Of a DNA stretch of 64,000 nt, positions 10,130-23,575 are shown piece after piece. The position numbers and the translations under genes were made by a program. Source of the stretch: Sphaerotilus hippei. Its GTDB lineage: Bacteria > Pseudomonadota > Gammaproteobacteria > Burkholderiales > Burkholderiaceae_C. The notes under the pieces are model-generated. The model did not search any database and was not told the origin of the DNA. It saw only the letters and a program-made list of their open reading frames with translations. The DNA lies in the NCBI RefSeq assembly GCF_003201595.1, contig NZ_QJJS01000006.1:124001-188000 (forward strand). Direction: 5' to 3'. Positions within the stretch are counted from its first letter, which is position 1; the number at the start of each line of letters is the position of its first letter.

Positions 10130-12490
10130 ATGACGTCAGTGCTCCGTTTCATCATGACCCCGGGCATCGTCGCCATGGGGCGTTTCCGGCTGCGGACCAA
10201 GCTGGGGCTGCTGGCCGGTCTGGTCCTGATCCCGCTGGTCGGGCTGGTCGCGACGACGCTGCGCCAGCAGCAGGCCGACCTGGCCTTCGTGCGCTCGGAG
10301 CTGCAGGGCACCCGGCTGGTCGACGCGCTGCTCGAGGCGATGCAGCTGCTGACCGAGCACCGCGGCCAGAGCGGCCTGTCCGAGCGCGCCGGCGGCAACG
10401 TCCGGCAGGCGCTGCCGGCCACCCGGGAGCGCCTGAAGCAGTCCGTCGAGGGCATCGACACGCTGGTCAAGACCCAGCCGGACTGGGGGCTCGACGAATC
10501 CTGGACCTCCGTGCGTGAACGGCTGCTGGCGGCCAGCCAGGGCCGGCATCCGGGCGTGGGGCGCGAATCCATCGAATGGCATGACCAGCTGGTGCAGGAC
10601 CTGCGCCGCCTGCTCGGGCGCACTGGCGAGGCCTCGGCGCTGCTGCTCGATCCGCAGGCCAACAGCTTCTTCCTGATGGACCTGGCCGTCGAGCGCACCG
10701 CGCCGTGGATCAACCAGATCGGCCAGGCGCGCAGCCTGGTCAGCAGCATCCTGGTGCGGGGCGAGGCCTCTTCGGTCGAGGCCGCGCGGGTGCTGGGCTA
10801 CGCCACCGAGATCGACCAGAACCTGCTGGACCTGCAGGACCGCATGGACGCGCTCCAGCGGGTCGGCGAGTCCGAGCCGGCCGGCTGGACCGAGGCCCGG
10901 ACGGCAGCGGCGGGTTTCGCGGGCCAGGTGCGTGCGCTGTTCGTCGGCGGCATGACCACGGTGGACGACGAGCAGGCCGGCCTGCGCCATTACGAAGAAG
11001 CCTCCCGGGTCATCACCCGCGTGCTGGCCTTCGAACACGCGGCGATGGACCGCCTGCAGGCCGTGCTGATGCAGCGCGAGCGCGACATCGAGCGGCAGCG
11101 GCTGTTGATGGCCGTGGTGGCTGCGGGCATCTCGCTGCTGACGGTCTACATGCTGGCCGTGCTGTCGAGCAGCATCTCGGCGGCGGTGCGTTCGTTGCGC
11201 CGCACGGTGGCGGCCTGCGCCCGCGGCGACCTGAGCGTGCCGGTCGAGGTCCGGGGTCGCGACGAGTTCGCCCAGATCGGTCGGGACCTGGAGCAGATGG
11301 TGCAGTCGCTGTCGGCCAGCGTGGCCGAGATCCGCTCGCAGGCGGACATGGTCGGCGACGCCGGCCAGAGCCTGGCCGATGCCAGCCAGGCCATGTCGCA
11401 GCATGCGCAGCAGCAGGCCTCCAGTCTGCAGCAGTCCAGCGCTGCAGTGCGCCAGCTCAGCGCCTCGGTGCAGGGCAATGCCGAGGGTGCTCACCAAGCT
11501 GATGCGCTGACCCGTGACGTGTGCCAGCGCGCCGAGTCGGTGACCGAGGTCATGGGCCGGGCGCTGGAGGGCATGTCACGCATCGAGGGCAGCTCGCGGC
11601 GCATGGGCGAGATCATCGCGGTGATCGACAGCATCGCCTTCCAGACCAACATCCTGGCGCTCAACGCCGCCGTCGAGGCCGCGCGCGCCGGTGAATCCGG
11701 TCGCGGTTTTGCCGTGGTCGCCGCCGAGGTCCGCACGCTGGCCCAGCGCAGCGCCGCGTCGGCCGGCGAGATCCGCTCGCTGATCGCCCAGTCGGCCGAG
11801 GAGGTCGGCTCCGGCGTCTCGCACATCCATGTCATCGACACCCGGGTGCGCGAGGTGGTCGACGGCATCCGCCAGGTGGCCGGCCAGGTCAACCGCATCG
11901 CCCGTGGCAGCGACGAGCAGAGCACCGGCCTGCGCGAGATGGCCCAGGTCATCGCCCAGCTCGAGCACATCAGCCAGGACAACGCGACCATGATCGAAGG
12001 CGCGGCGGGCGAGGCCCGCGCGCTGCTGGACCGCTCGAGCAACCTGTCGGGGGCGGTGGTCGACATCCGCCTGCGCCAGGGCACCTCCGACGAGGCCCGC
12101 CGCCTGGTCGAGCAGGGCCATGCACAGGCCACGTCCGAGGGGCTGCAGGCGCTGCTGGCGCAGTGCAACCGCGGCGACAGCCCCTACGTCGACCGTGACC
12201 TCTACCTCTTCGTGCTCGACCGCCGCGGCCACTACCTCGGCTTCGCCGGCCAGCCGGCCCGGGTCGGACAGGACGTGACGCGGCTGCCCGGCATCGACGG
12301 CGCGCGCCTGCTGCACGACATCTGGCAGCGCGCCGACCGCTCGCCCGGCTGGGTGGACTACGCGGTGGCCCACCCCGAGACCGGCTTGGCGCAGCCCAAG
12401 TCGTCCTTCGTGATCGCGCTCGACCGTGAGCACGTGCTGGGCTGCGGGGTCTACAAGCGCCTGCCCAGGGCCGCGCTCGCCAGCGCCTGA
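10130..12490 (+). CDS. Chemoreceptor with C-terminal Cache domain
   Basis: This is a 786-residue methyl-accepting receptor. A first membrane helix (about residues 20-40) is followed by a helical periplasmic region, a second helix near 325-347, HAMP, and the signalling hairpin ([22 protein letters not shown]) near 494-541. After the signalling domain, about residues 650-780 carry a Cache-like sensor: [51 protein letters not shown] and VLGCGVYK match the single-Cache pattern. Cache domains usually sit outside the cell, but this one should be cytoplasmic. In-frame ATGs at 10154 and 10175 are alternative starts, and no clear ribosome site decides between them. Confidence 0.88.
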   Translation: MTSVLRFIMTPGIVAMGRFRLRTKLGLLAGLVLIPLVGLVATTLRQQQADLAFVRSELQGTRLVDALLEAMQLLTEHRGQSGLSERAGGNVRQALPATRERLKQSVEGIDTLVKTQPDWGLDESWTSVRERLLAASQGRHPGVGRESIEWHDQLVQDLRRLLGRTGEASALLLDPQANSFFLMDLAVERTAPWINQIGQARSLVSSILVRGEASSVEAARVLGYATEIDQNLLDLQDRMDALQRVGESEPAGWTEARTAAAGFAGQVRALFVGGMTTVDDEQAGLRHYEEASRVITRVLAFEHAAMDRLQAVLMQRERDIERQRLLMAVVAAGISLLTVYMLAVLSSSISAAVRSLRRTVAACARGDLSVPVEVRGRDEFAQIGRDLEQMVQSLSASVAEIRSQADMVGDAGQSLADASQAMSQHAQQQASSLQQSSAAVRQLSASVQGNAEGAHQADALTRDVCQRAESVTEVMGRALEGMSRIEGSSRRMGEIIAVIDSIAFQTNILALNAAVEAARAGESGRGFAVVAAEVRTLAQRSAASAGEIRSLIAQSAEEVGSGVSHIHVIDTRVREVVDGIRQVAGQVNRIARGSDEQSTGLREMAQVIAQLEHISQDNATMIEGAAGEARALLDRSSNLSGAVVDIRLRQGTSDEARRLVEQGHAQATSEGLQALLAQCNRGDSPYVDRDLYLFVLDRRGHYLGFAGQPARVGQDVTRLPGIDGARLLHDIWQRADRSPGWVDYAVAHPETGLAQPKSSFVIALDREHVLGCGVYKRLPRAALASA

Positions 12491-12502
12491 GCCTGCCCGG
12501 TC

Positions 12503-12934
12503 TCAGCGGGTGGCGCGCTGCCTGACGCGGTCGAGGTAGGCGTGCGGATCGGGAGGCAGGCCGCTGCGCTGCGACTGCCAGATCATCTCGCCCAGCAGGT
12601 CCATCACCTCGTGGTGGGCGGCGTGCAGGTCCTGGCGCCGGGCCGCCAGCAGCTCGACCGCCTGGCGGATGCCACGCGGCTGGTCGATCGACACCTGCTC
12701 GCTGATCGACAGGTGCATCGACAGGTGCAGGAAAGGATTGGTGCGACCGTCCTCGACCGTGTAGACCGCCGCGAGCGCCGCCTCACGATCGGCCAGGTCG
12801 GCGTGGTACTCGGGGTGTCGGGTGATCCACTCGGCGGCGAGCGTCTCCATCGGAGACATCGTCTCGGCGGCGCGCTGCTTGCGCCAGGCCTCGCAGAAGA
12901 ATGAACGGACGTCGTGCTGACTGGGGGCGAACAT
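12503..12934 (-). CDS. DUF1841 family protein
   Basis: This 143-residue soluble protein has the features of the DUF1841 family, which is common in beta- and gammaproteobacteria and has no assigned function. Recognisable segments are the N-terminal MFAPSQHDVRSFFCEAW, a central HPEYH...NPFLHLSMHLSI block with several histidines, and the C-terminal DPHAYLDRVR. The ATG at 12934 is chosen because a GACAAT hexamer (12941-12946) ends six bases before it. It converges with the chemoreceptor gene, leaving only 12 bases between stops. I do not infer a function. Confidence 0.82.
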   Translation of the reverse strand: MFAPSQHDVRSFFCEAWRKQRAAETMSPMETLAAEWITRHPEYHADLADREAALAAVYTVEDGRTNPFLHLSMHLSISEQVSIDQPRGIRQAVELLAARRQDLHAAHHEVMDLLGEMIWQSQRSGLPPDPHAYLDRVRQRATR

Positions 12935-12940
12935 GCGAGG

Positions 12941-12946
12941 ATTGTC
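12941..12946 (-). promoter_or_regulatory. -10-like hexamer 6 nt before DUF1841 start
   Basis: GACAAT on the minus strand lies six bases before the ATG at 12934, the spacing expected for a leaderless transcript. No good -35 match is present. Confidence 0.4.
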
Positions 12947-12985
12947 ACCCGATCGACAAGACCGCCGTCCGGCACCCCCCATTTC

Positions 12986-13576
12986 ATGACCACTGCCCTG
13001 AACGCGCAAGCCCTGGCCCAGCTCTTCACCGACGCCCGCACCCACAACGGCTGGCTCGACCAGCCCGTGAGCACCGAGACCCTGCACCAGCTCCACGAGC
13101 TGACCCGCTGGGGCCCCACGGCGATGAACAGCTGCCCGCTGCGCCTGCGTTTCATCACCAGCACCGAGGCGCGCGCGCGCCTGCTGCCGCTGATGATGGA
13201 AGGCAACCGCGCCAAGACGGCTGCCGCGCCCGTGGTGGCCATCCTGGCCGTCGACGGCGCCTTCCACGAGCAGATGGGCACGCTGTTCCCGGTCTTCGAT
13301 GCCGTGTCGATGTACCGCGCCGCCCCCGAGCGTGCCCAGCGTGACGGCGCCCTGAACGCCCATCTGCAGGCCGGCTACTTCATCCTGGCGGCCCGCTCGC
13401 TGGGCCTGGACGTCGGCCCGATGGGCGGGTTCGACCCGGCCGGCGTGGACGCCGAGTTCCTGGCCGGCACGCCGCTGCGCAGCTTCCTGGTCGTCAACCT
13501 CGGCCATGGCGACCCGGCCGCGCTGCGCCCGCGTGGCCCGCGCCTGTCGTTCGACACGGTCTGCGAGATCCTCTGA
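12986..13576 (+). CDS. RutE/HadB-like nitroreductase (malonic semialdehyde reductase family)
   Basis: This 196-residue flavoprotein matches the RutE/HadB branch of the nitroreductase superfamily. Family signatures are TDARTHNGWLDQPV, LTRWGPTAMNSCPLR, GNRAKTAAAPVVAIL, AGYFILAARSLGLDVGPMGGFD and LGHGDPA. In pyrimidine breakdown RutE reduces malonic semialdehyde to 3-hydroxypropionate, but no other rut genes are here, so the real substrate may differ. The start at 12986 follows the family N-terminus. It is followed after ten bases by a TauE permease gene on the same strand. Confidence 0.85.
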   Translation: MTTALNAQALAQLFTDARTHNGWLDQPVSTETLHQLHELTRWGPTAMNSCPLRLRFITSTEARARLLPLMMEGNRAKTAAAPVVAILAVDGAFHEQMGTLFPVFDAVSMYRAAPERAQRDGALNAHLQAGYFILAARSLGLDVGPMGGFDPAGVDAEFLAGTPLRSFLVVNLGHGDPAALRPRGPRLSFDTVCEIL

Positions 13577-13586
13577 TCGGGCCGGC

Positions 13587-14372
13587 GTGATCGCGCAATG
13601 GGGGGCGCAGTGGTGGGCGGCACTGCCGCACGACGCCCTGTTCTATGCGGTGGCCGTGCCCTCGGCCCTGTTGCTGGGCCTGGGCAAGTCGGGCTTCGGC
13701 GCGGGCTTCGGCTCGCTCGCCACCCCGCTGCTGGCGCTGGCCATGCCGGTGCCGCAGGCCGCGGCGGTGATGCTGCCGCTGCTCACCGTGGCCGACCTGG
13801 TCGGGCTGTCCAGCCTGATGCGCGAGGCCGATCGCCGGCTGCTGTGGCGGCTGCTGCCCGCCGCCCTGGTCGGCGTGCTGATCGGCTGGCTCAGCTTCGG
13901 CCTGCTCGGGCGGGCGACCGTCTCGGGCATCGTCGGCGGGCTGACGCTGCTGTTCCTGGCGCAGCAGGTGTTCTTCCCGCCGCGGGCCGATGCACGGGCG
14001 GCCGGCCCCTGGGCCGGGGCCGTGCTGGGCATGACCTCGGGCTACACCAGCTTCGTCGCCCACGCGGGCGGCCCGCCGGTCATCGCCTACCTGCTGCCGA
14101 TGCGCCTGCCGCCGATGACCTACACCGCCACGCTGGCGGTGCTGTTCGGCGCCGTCAACCTGTCGAAGTGGCCGATGTACGCCAGCCTCGGCCTGATCGA
14201 CCTGCGGGGCCTGGCCACCTCGATCGGCCTGATGCCGCTGGCGATGCTCGGCGTCTGGATCGGCCTGAAGCTGGCCCGCCGGCTCTCGCCGCGGCGCTTC
14301 TACCTGCTCGCCCAGCTGGGCATGCTGCTGACCGGCCTGAAGCTGCTGGCCGACGCCTGGCCGCGCGGCTGA
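13587..14372 (+). CDS. TauE/SafE family membrane permease
   Basis: This 261-residue polytopic inner-membrane protein belongs to the TauE/SafE (former DUF81) family, some members of which export sulfite or sulfoacetate or take up organic acids. It shows two halves with the recurring glycine-rich motif (LGLGKSGFGAGFGSLATPLL near residue 25 and GMTSGYTSFVAHAGGPPVIAYLL near 150) and about seven or eight hydrophobic segments. The start is GTG at 13587, which begins directly before the first helix. The substrate cannot be assigned. It is probably cotranscribed with the nitroreductase gene upstream. Confidence 0.85.
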   Translation: MIAQWGAQWWAALPHDALFYAVAVPSALLLGLGKSGFGAGFGSLATPLLALAMPVPQAAAVMLPLLTVADLVGLSSLMREADRRLLWRLLPAALVGVLIGWLSFGLLGRATVSGIVGGLTLLFLAQQVFFPPRADARAAGPWAGAVLGMTSGYTSFVAHAGGPPVIAYLLPMRLPPMTYTATLAVLFGAVNLSKWPMYASLGLIDLRGLATSIGLMPLAMLGVWIGLKLARRLSPRRFYLLAQLGMLLTGLKLLADAWPRG

Positions 14373-14460
14373 GCGGGCCCGCCGCCTTGTCAGCGGGCCG
14401 GGAGGTCCGCTCGCTAGCATCGCCGGTTTGCTGTCCGCCACTTCGATCCAAGGACCCGAC

Positions 14461-15255
14461 ATGAGCAGCGCCGACGTGCGATTCGCCCCCCACAGCACCC
14501 TGCAGGACGTCGCCGTCCTGACCCTCAGCCACCCTGGCAAGCTCAACGCCGTCAGCGTCGTGATGTGGCAGCGTCTGCACGAGGTCTTCGACGGCCTGGC
14601 CGAGCGCGAGCCGCGCCTGCGTGCGGTCATCGTGCGCGGCGAGGGCGGCAGCTTCGTCTCCGGGGGCGACATCGAGGAGTTCCCCGCCTTCCGCTTCGAC
14701 GAGGCGCGCCTGCGCCATTTCCACGAGCGCATCGTCGCCCCGGCGCTGGCGGCGATGTACCGCTGCGACGTGCCGCTGGTGGCGCAGATCGAGCGGGCCT
14801 GCGTCGGCGGCGGGCTCGAGATCGCCTGCCAGTGCGACCTGCGCATCGCCGGGCAGGGCAGCCGCTTCGGCGCGCCGATCGCCCGGCTGGGTTTCCCGAT
14901 GGCCCCCGACGAGCTGGCCGGCGTGGTGCGGGTGGTCGGCTGGGCCACCGCCGCCGAGGTGCTGCTCGAGGCCCGCCTGCTCGACGCGGCCACCGCGCTG
15001 CAGCGCGGCCTGGTGCAGCGTGTCGTGCCCGACGAACAGGTCGCCGCCGAGGCCGAGGCCACCGCCGCCCGCATCGCCGCCGGTGCGCCGCTGGCCGCCC
15101 GGCTCAACAAGCGCACGCTGCGTCTGCTCGCCCCGCAGGTCGGCTTCACCGAGGCGCAGCGCACGGCGCTGGCCGCCTACGCCAGCGGCCCCGACCACCG
15201 CGAGGGCATCATCGCCTTCATCGAGAAGCGCCCGCCGAACTTCACCGGCTCCTGA
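14461..15255 (+). CDS. Enoyl-CoA hydratase/isomerase family protein
   Basis: This crotonase-fold protein of 264 residues has the CoA-binding and oxyanion-hole segments expected of the family: HPGKLNAVS near residue 20, GGSFVSGGDIEEF near 62-74 and IERACVGGGLEIACQCDLRIA near 110-130. The usual catalytic glutamates are not both clear, and LGFPMAPDE replaces the common second acidic site, so the reaction could be hydration, isomerisation, decarboxylation or hydrolysis. It lies just upstream of a malonyl-CoA synthetase gene on the same strand, which suggests a link to malonate or short acyl-CoA metabolism. Confidence 0.85.
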   Translation: MSSADVRFAPHSTLQDVAVLTLSHPGKLNAVSVVMWQRLHEVFDGLAEREPRLRAVIVRGEGGSFVSGGDIEEFPAFRFDEARLRHFHERIVAPALAAMYRCDVPLVAQIERACVGGGLEIACQCDLRIAGQGSRFGAPIARLGFPMAPDELAGVVRVVGWATAAEVLLEARLLDAATALQRGLVQRVVPDEQVAAEAEATAARIAAGAPLAARLNKRTLRLLAPQVGFTEAQRTALAAYASGPDHREGIIAFIEKRPPNFTGS

Positions 15256-15378
15256 GCCCGGCCTGCGCCGGGCCGCCCGCGTGGTGGCCGGCGCCTCGTC
15301 CGCCACCGTCGGTCCGACGCACAATCGGCGGCTGTCACCGCGCCGGCCGGGCCGGTGCGCCCCGAGGAGCCCCGTGCC

Positions 15379-16932
<1,554 letters not shown>

Positions 16933-17001
16933 CGGGCTGCACCGAGGGTTTTCCCTGGTCTTGCCTCAGAATGCGCGGATGGCAGTTTCCGGAAACACCC
17001 C

Positions 17002-17394
17002 ATGAACCAGGTCACCACGGCGCCGGTCCCGGCGGAGCAGGCCCATCTGCAGCGGCTGGAGCAGTCGATGGAAGCGCTCGATGTGCAGATCGCCCGGCTG
17101 GCGCGTGTGCTGGGGCTGCCGCTCGACCAGAAGGACGGCTTCCTGGAGGCGATGCGCGAGATCCATGCGCCCGGCGCGGGCCTGTCGTCCTCGGTCCACC
17201 GGGACGTGGTGCTGCACACCGAGCTGCGCGGGCTGCTGGTGCTGCGTTACGACCTGATCCGCCGCTATGCCGAGCAGGTGGGCCCGGAGACCACGCGCCA
17301 CCTGCTGCTCGAGGCCGAGAGCCACCTGCTGGCCATCGGCTTCGAGCTGGGGGCCGACGGCATCGATCTGGACGGCCTGCTGCCCGCGAACTGA
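17002..17394 (+). CDS. Small protein of unknown function
   Basis: I do not recognise this 130-residue protein. It is soluble, rich in leucine, glutamate and arginine, and looks largely alpha-helical with possible coiled-coil character in residues 10-45 and 75-110. It has no signal peptide, cysteine cluster or membrane segment. A TCAGAAT hexamer lies about 25 bases before the ATG. It follows the malonyl-CoA synthetase gene after 69 bases and converges with ppc. Codon use is like that of its neighbours, so it looks like a genuine gene rather than noise. Confidence 0.65.
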   Translation: MNQVTTAPVPAEQAHLQRLEQSMEALDVQIARLARVLGLPLDQKDGFLEAMREIHAPGAGLSSSVHRDVVLHTELRGLLVLRYDLIRRYAEQVGPETTRHLLLEAESHLLAIGFELGADGIDLDGLLPAN

Positions 17395-17470
17395 AGCCGG
17401 CGGTCGCGGGCCGTCGGGCCTGTCCGGACCGCGGCGGCTGGCGCCGCACGGCCCGGTGGGCCCGCCTGCG

Positions 17471-20314
<2,844 letters not shown>

Positions 20315-20338
20315 TGAAACCTCGAGGTCTGGGATGGC

Positions 20339-20351
20339 GTAACTTGGTTAC
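20339..20351. repeat. GTAAC-TTG-GTTAC inverted repeat upstream of ppc
   Basis: A perfect 5-bp inverted repeat with a 3-base spacer lies 25 bases before the ppc start, in the ppc leader or promoter. It sits in a locally AT-richer patch and could be an operator. No regulator can be named from it. Confidence 0.4.
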
Positions 20352-20365
20352 TGGAAATGGTAGCA

Positions 20366-20382
20366 GTTTATGCGCAATAAAC
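20366..20382. repeat. GTTTA-N7-TAAAC inverted repeat in ppc/hemC intergenic region
   Basis: GTTTA (20366-20370) and TAAAC (20378-20382) form a symmetric AT-rich element around TGCGCAA, halfway between the divergent starts of ppc and hemC. In a genome this GC-rich, such a stretch is a plausible promoter or operator core. Confidence 0.4.
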
Positions 20383-20484
20383 ATGCGAACCAACTGTCAT
20401 CGGCATCGCCTGGTGTTGGTGCGGCGCTGCATCCGGGAAGGACCAGCATGGGGCGTGCCCGCTTCGGGCGGGTGCGGGCTGAGG

Positions 20485-20490
20485 GACAAT
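20485..20490 (+). promoter_or_regulatory. -10-like hexamer 6 nt before hemC start
   Basis: GACAAT ends six bases before the hemC ATG, which would make the hemC transcript leaderless. No clear -35 is seen at the usual distance. Confidence 0.45.
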
Positions 20491-20496
20491 CGCGCC

Positions 20497-21444
20497 ATGA
20501 CTACCTTGCCCGACCCCTGCGTCATCGCCACCCGAGAAAGCCGGCTCGCCCTGTGGCAGGCCGAGCATGTCCGAGACCTGCTGACCGAGCGCCTGGGCTG
20601 GTCGGTCGACCTGCTGGGCATGACGACCCGCGGCGACCAGATCCTCGACCGCGCGCTGTCGAAGGTCGGCGGCAAGGGCCTGTTCGTCAAGGAGCTCGAG
20701 ACCGCGCTGGAGGAGGGCCGTGCCCACCTGGCGGTGCACTCGCTCAAGGACGTGCCGATGGAGCTGCCCGACGGGTTCTCGCTGTGCACGGTGCTCGAGC
20801 GCGAGGACCCGCGCGACGCCTGGGTGTCCTCGAGCTTCGAGAGCATCGAGGCGCTGCCGCAGGGCGCCCGCGTGGGCACCTCCAGCCTGCGCCGGGTGGT
20901 GCAGCTGCAGGCCCGGCGGCCCGACCTGGACGTGCAGCCGCTGCGCGGCAACCTCGACACCCGTCTGCGCAAGCTCGACGAGGGCCAGTACGACGGCATC
21001 GTGCTGGCGGCGGCCGGGCTCAAGCGCCTGGGGCTGGCCGAGCGCATCCGCCAGGTGATCTCGCCCGAATGGATGCTGCCGGCCGCGGGGCAGGGTGCGC
21101 TCGGCATCGAGGTGCGCACCGACGCGACGCCGCTGCGCAACGCGCTGGCCGGCCTGATCCACACGCCGACCTGGCTGGCGGTGCACGCCGAGCGGGCGGT
21201 GTCCCGGGCCCTGGGTGGCAGCTGCAGCATGCCGCTGGCCGCCTATGCCTTCTGGTCCGACGGGGCGCTGGCGCTCGAGGCCCGGCTGGGCGATCCGCTG
21301 CAGCCCGGCCGGCCGATGCTGCGGGCGCAGCAGCGCAGCCGGGTCGCCACGACCACGGCCGCCGAGGCGCTGGGCCAGGGGGTGGCCGCCGAGCTGATCG
21401 AGGCTGGCGGCCGGGACATCCTGGACCGCCTCGCCCATGGCTGA
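20497..21444 (+). CDS. hemC: Porphobilinogen deaminase (hydroxymethylbilane synthase)
   Basis: HemC joins four porphobilinogens into hydroxymethylbilane in haem synthesis. The 315-residue protein has the N-terminal [16 protein letters not shown], the [14 protein letters not shown] block, [11 protein letters not shown] and [11 protein letters not shown], and the cofactor-attaching cysteine is C243 in the segment [13 protein letters not shown]. The start at 20497 is the family start and lies right after a -10-like hexamer. The stop overlaps the hemD start by eight bases, so hemC and hemD are coupled, and hemX and hemY follow. Confidence 0.97.
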   Translation: MTTLPDPCVIATRESRLALWQAEHVRDLLTERLGWSVDLLGMTTRGDQILDRALSKVGGKGLFVKELETALEEGRAHLAVHSLKDVPMELPDGFSLCTVLEREDPRDAWVSSSFESIEALPQGARVGTSSLRRVVQLQARRPDLDVQPLRGNLDTRLRKLDEGQYDGIVLAAAGLKRLGLAERIRQVISPEWMLPAAGQGALGIEVRTDATPLRNALAGLIHTPTWLAVHAERAVSRALGGSCSMPLAAYAFWSDGALALEARLGDPLQPGRPMLRAQQRSRVATTTAAEALGQGVAAELIEAGGRDILDRLAHG

Positions 21445-22246
21445 TGCGGCGGCATCGCGCCGCGCGCTGCTGGTCGTCACCCGGCCGCAGCCGCAGGCCG
21501 ATGCCTGGGTGCGTGACCTGGCCGCCCGCGGCCAGCCGGCCGTGGCGCTGCCGCTGATGCGCATCGAGGCCCTCGAGGCCGACGGCCCGGTGCTGCGGTC
21601 GGCCTGGCGCACGCTGGCGCAGCACCGGCTGGTGATGTTCGTCAGCCCGAACGCGGTGCTGCAGTTCTTCGCCGGCCGCCCGGCGGCGGCCCCCTGGCCG
21701 GCGGACACCCGCGCTGCCGCGACCGGCCCGGGCACCGAGGCCGCGCTGCTGCAGTGCGGCGTGCCGGCCGGGCTGATCGATGCGCCGGCGCACGACGCCG
21801 AGCGCTTCGACGCCGAGACCCTGTGGCAGCAGGTGCTGGCCCGGCGGGACTGGACCGGCGCGCAGGTGCTGATCGTGCGGGGCGAGGACGGCCGCGACTG
21901 GCTGGCGCAGCGCCTGTGCGCCGCGGGAGCGGGCGTCGACCTGCTGGCCGCCTACCGGCGCCAGCCGCCGTGCTGGTCGACCGCGGAGGTCACGCTGCTG
22001 CGTTCGCTGCTGGCGCAGGCCGAGGCGACCGGGCGGGCGCGTCCGGTGTGGTTCTTCAGCAGCTCGCAGTGCATCGAGCACCTGGCCGCGCACCTCGTCG
22101 ACGATCCCGAGCGCCTGCGGGCGGCCCGGTCGCTGCCGGTGCTGGCCACCCATCCCCGCATCGCCGAGACGGCCCGGCGGCTGGGTTTTGCCGAGGTGAG
22201 GCCGGTGTCGCCGGATGCGGCGGCCGTCGTCGCTTCGCTGGACTGA
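21437..22246 (+). CDS. hemD: Uroporphyrinogen-III synthase
   Basis: HemD closes and inverts the D ring of hydroxymethylbilane to give uroporphyrinogen III. The family is poorly conserved, but this 269-residue protein has the expected two-lobed layout: an N-terminal [24 protein letters not shown] near residue 70, a central [16 protein letters not shown], a YRRQPP segment, and a C-terminal [17 protein letters not shown]. It overlaps hemC by eight bases, and hemX begins about 100 bases downstream, which supports the assignment. Confidence 0.93.
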   Translation: MADAAASRRALLVVTRPQPQADAWVRDLAARGQPAVALPLMRIEALEADGPVLRSAWRTLAQHRLVMFVSPNAVLQFFAGRPAAAPWPADTRAAATGPGTEAALLQCGVPAGLIDAPAHDAERFDAETLWQQVLARRDWTGAQVLIVRGEDGRDWLAQRLCAAGAGVDLLAAYRRQPPCWSTAEVTLLRSLLAQAEATGRARPVWFFSSSQCIEHLAAHLVDDPERLRAARSLPVLATHPRIAETARRLGFAEVRPVSPDAAAVVASLD

Positions 22247-22289
22247 TCGGATCGGCCCGAGCGTGTGCCGGATCGGCGCACCCCCTCGA

Positions 22290-22295
22290 TACAAT
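22290..22295 (+). promoter_or_regulatory. Possible -10 box upstream of hemX
   Basis: TACAAT lies in the hemD-hemX gap, 53 bases before the hemX GTG. It could give hemXY its own promoter in addition to readthrough from hemCD. The -35 is not clear. Confidence 0.35.
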
Positions 22296-22348
22296 CGACG
22301 CGCACCTTTGCAGATCCCTTCGTGGTCTGACCACCCGAGTGAACGCCA

Positions 22349-23566
22349 GTGACCGACGAACAAGCCTCCTCCCGCAGCCTGACTCCGCCGGACAGTGCCA
22401 CGATGCCCGTCGCGCCGCCTCCCGAGGCGGCCTCGGCCCCTGCGGCTGCACCGGCCCCGGCCCCGTCGGTCGCATCGGCCTCCGTGCCCGCACCGGCGTC
22501 GATGCCGGCGCATGCACCGACCTGGGTGTGGGCGGGCATGGCCCTGATGGCCGGCTTGGCGGCCGTGTCGACCTGGCAGGCGGTGCAGACCCATCGCCAG
22601 GTCGGCGCGATCGAGCAGGAGCTGGTGCGCCGCCAGCAGGGCAGCACCGAGCAGTCGGCCGAGGCGCGCCTGCTGGCGCGCCAGTCGCAGGACCTGGCCC
22701 GCGAGAGCGCGGCCAAGGTCAGCGTGCTGGAGGAGAAGCTCTCCGAGGTCGCGCTGCAGCGGGGCCAGCTGGAGGAGCTGATCCTGTCGCTGTCGCGCTC
22801 GCGTGACGAGAACCTGGTCACCGATGTGGAGGCCTCGCTGCGCGTGGCGCTGCAGCAGAGCGCGCTGACCGGCAGCGCCGAGCCGCTGGTGTCGGCGCTG
22901 CGGGCCTCCGAGGAGCGCCTGGGCCGGGTCGACCAGCCTCGCCTGGAGCGGGTGCGGCGGGCCATCTCCCGCGACCTCGAGCGGGTCCGTGCGGTCGGCG
23001 TGCCCGATGTCGGGGTGCTGCTGATCAAGCTCGACGAGGCGGTGCGCCTGGTCGACGAGCTGCCGCTGCTGTCGATGCGTCCGGCGCCGACCCGCAACGA
23101 CGAGGCGAGCCGCAGCAGCCACACGCCGCCCCGGTCGGTCCAGCAGGCCGGCAAGGCCGCCGCCGCGGCGGCATCGGCCCCCGGCTGGGTCGAGCTGCAG
23201 TGGCAGTCGGTGCAGAAGCCCCTGCTGGCGGTCTGGGACGAGGTGCGCGGCCTGCTGCGCGTGACCCGCATCGACCGGCCCGAAGGCATGCTGGTCGCTC
23301 CTGAACAGGGTTATTTCGTGCGCGAGAACCTGAAGCTGCGGCTGCTCAATGCCCGCCTGTCGCTGCTGTCGCGCCAGTACGAGGCGGCGGCGTCCGACCT
23401 CGACGACTGCCAGGGCGCGGTGAACCGCTACTTCGACGGCAACGCCCGGCGCACCCAGGTCATCAGCGACCTCATCCGGCAGGTGCAGCAGCAGGGCCGC
23501 CAGGTCAGCGTGCCCCGTCCCGACGAGACGCTGTCGGCCATCGCCGCGCTGAGCGTCGTGCGCTGA
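22349..23566 (+). CDS. hemX: HemX family membrane protein
   Basis: This 405-residue protein is HemX, found next to hemD in proteobacteria and often labelled as a uroporphyrinogen-III methyltransferase although it lacks that catalytic domain. It has a cytoplasmic Ala/Pro-rich tail, one membrane helix near residues 55-75 (WVWAGMALMAGLAAVSTW), a long coiled-coil stretch from about 80 to 150, and a conserved periplasmic-looking domain ending with FDGNARRTQVISDLIRQVQ. The start is GTG at 22349. Its exact role is unknown; it may organise haem enzymes at the membrane. Confidence 0.9.
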   Translation: MTDEQASSRSLTPPDSATMPVAPPPEAASAPAAAPAPAPSVASASVPAPASMPAHAPTWVWAGMALMAGLAAVSTWQAVQTHRQVGAIEQELVRRQQGSTEQSAEARLLARQSQDLARESAAKVSVLEEKLSEVALQRGQLEELILSLSRSRDENLVTDVEASLRVALQQSALTGSAEPLVSALRASEERLGRVDQPRLERVRRAISRDLERVRAVGVPDVGVLLIKLDEAVRLVDELPLLSMRPAPTRNDEASRSSHTPPRSVQQAGKAAAAAASAPGWVELQWQSVQKPLLAVWDEVRGLLRVTRIDRPEGMLVAPEQGYFVRENLKLRLLNARLSLLSRQYEAAASDLDDCQGAVNRYFDGNARRTQVISDLIRQVQQQGRQVSVPRPDETLSAIAALSVVR

Positions 23567-23575
23567 GGGGCTGCC

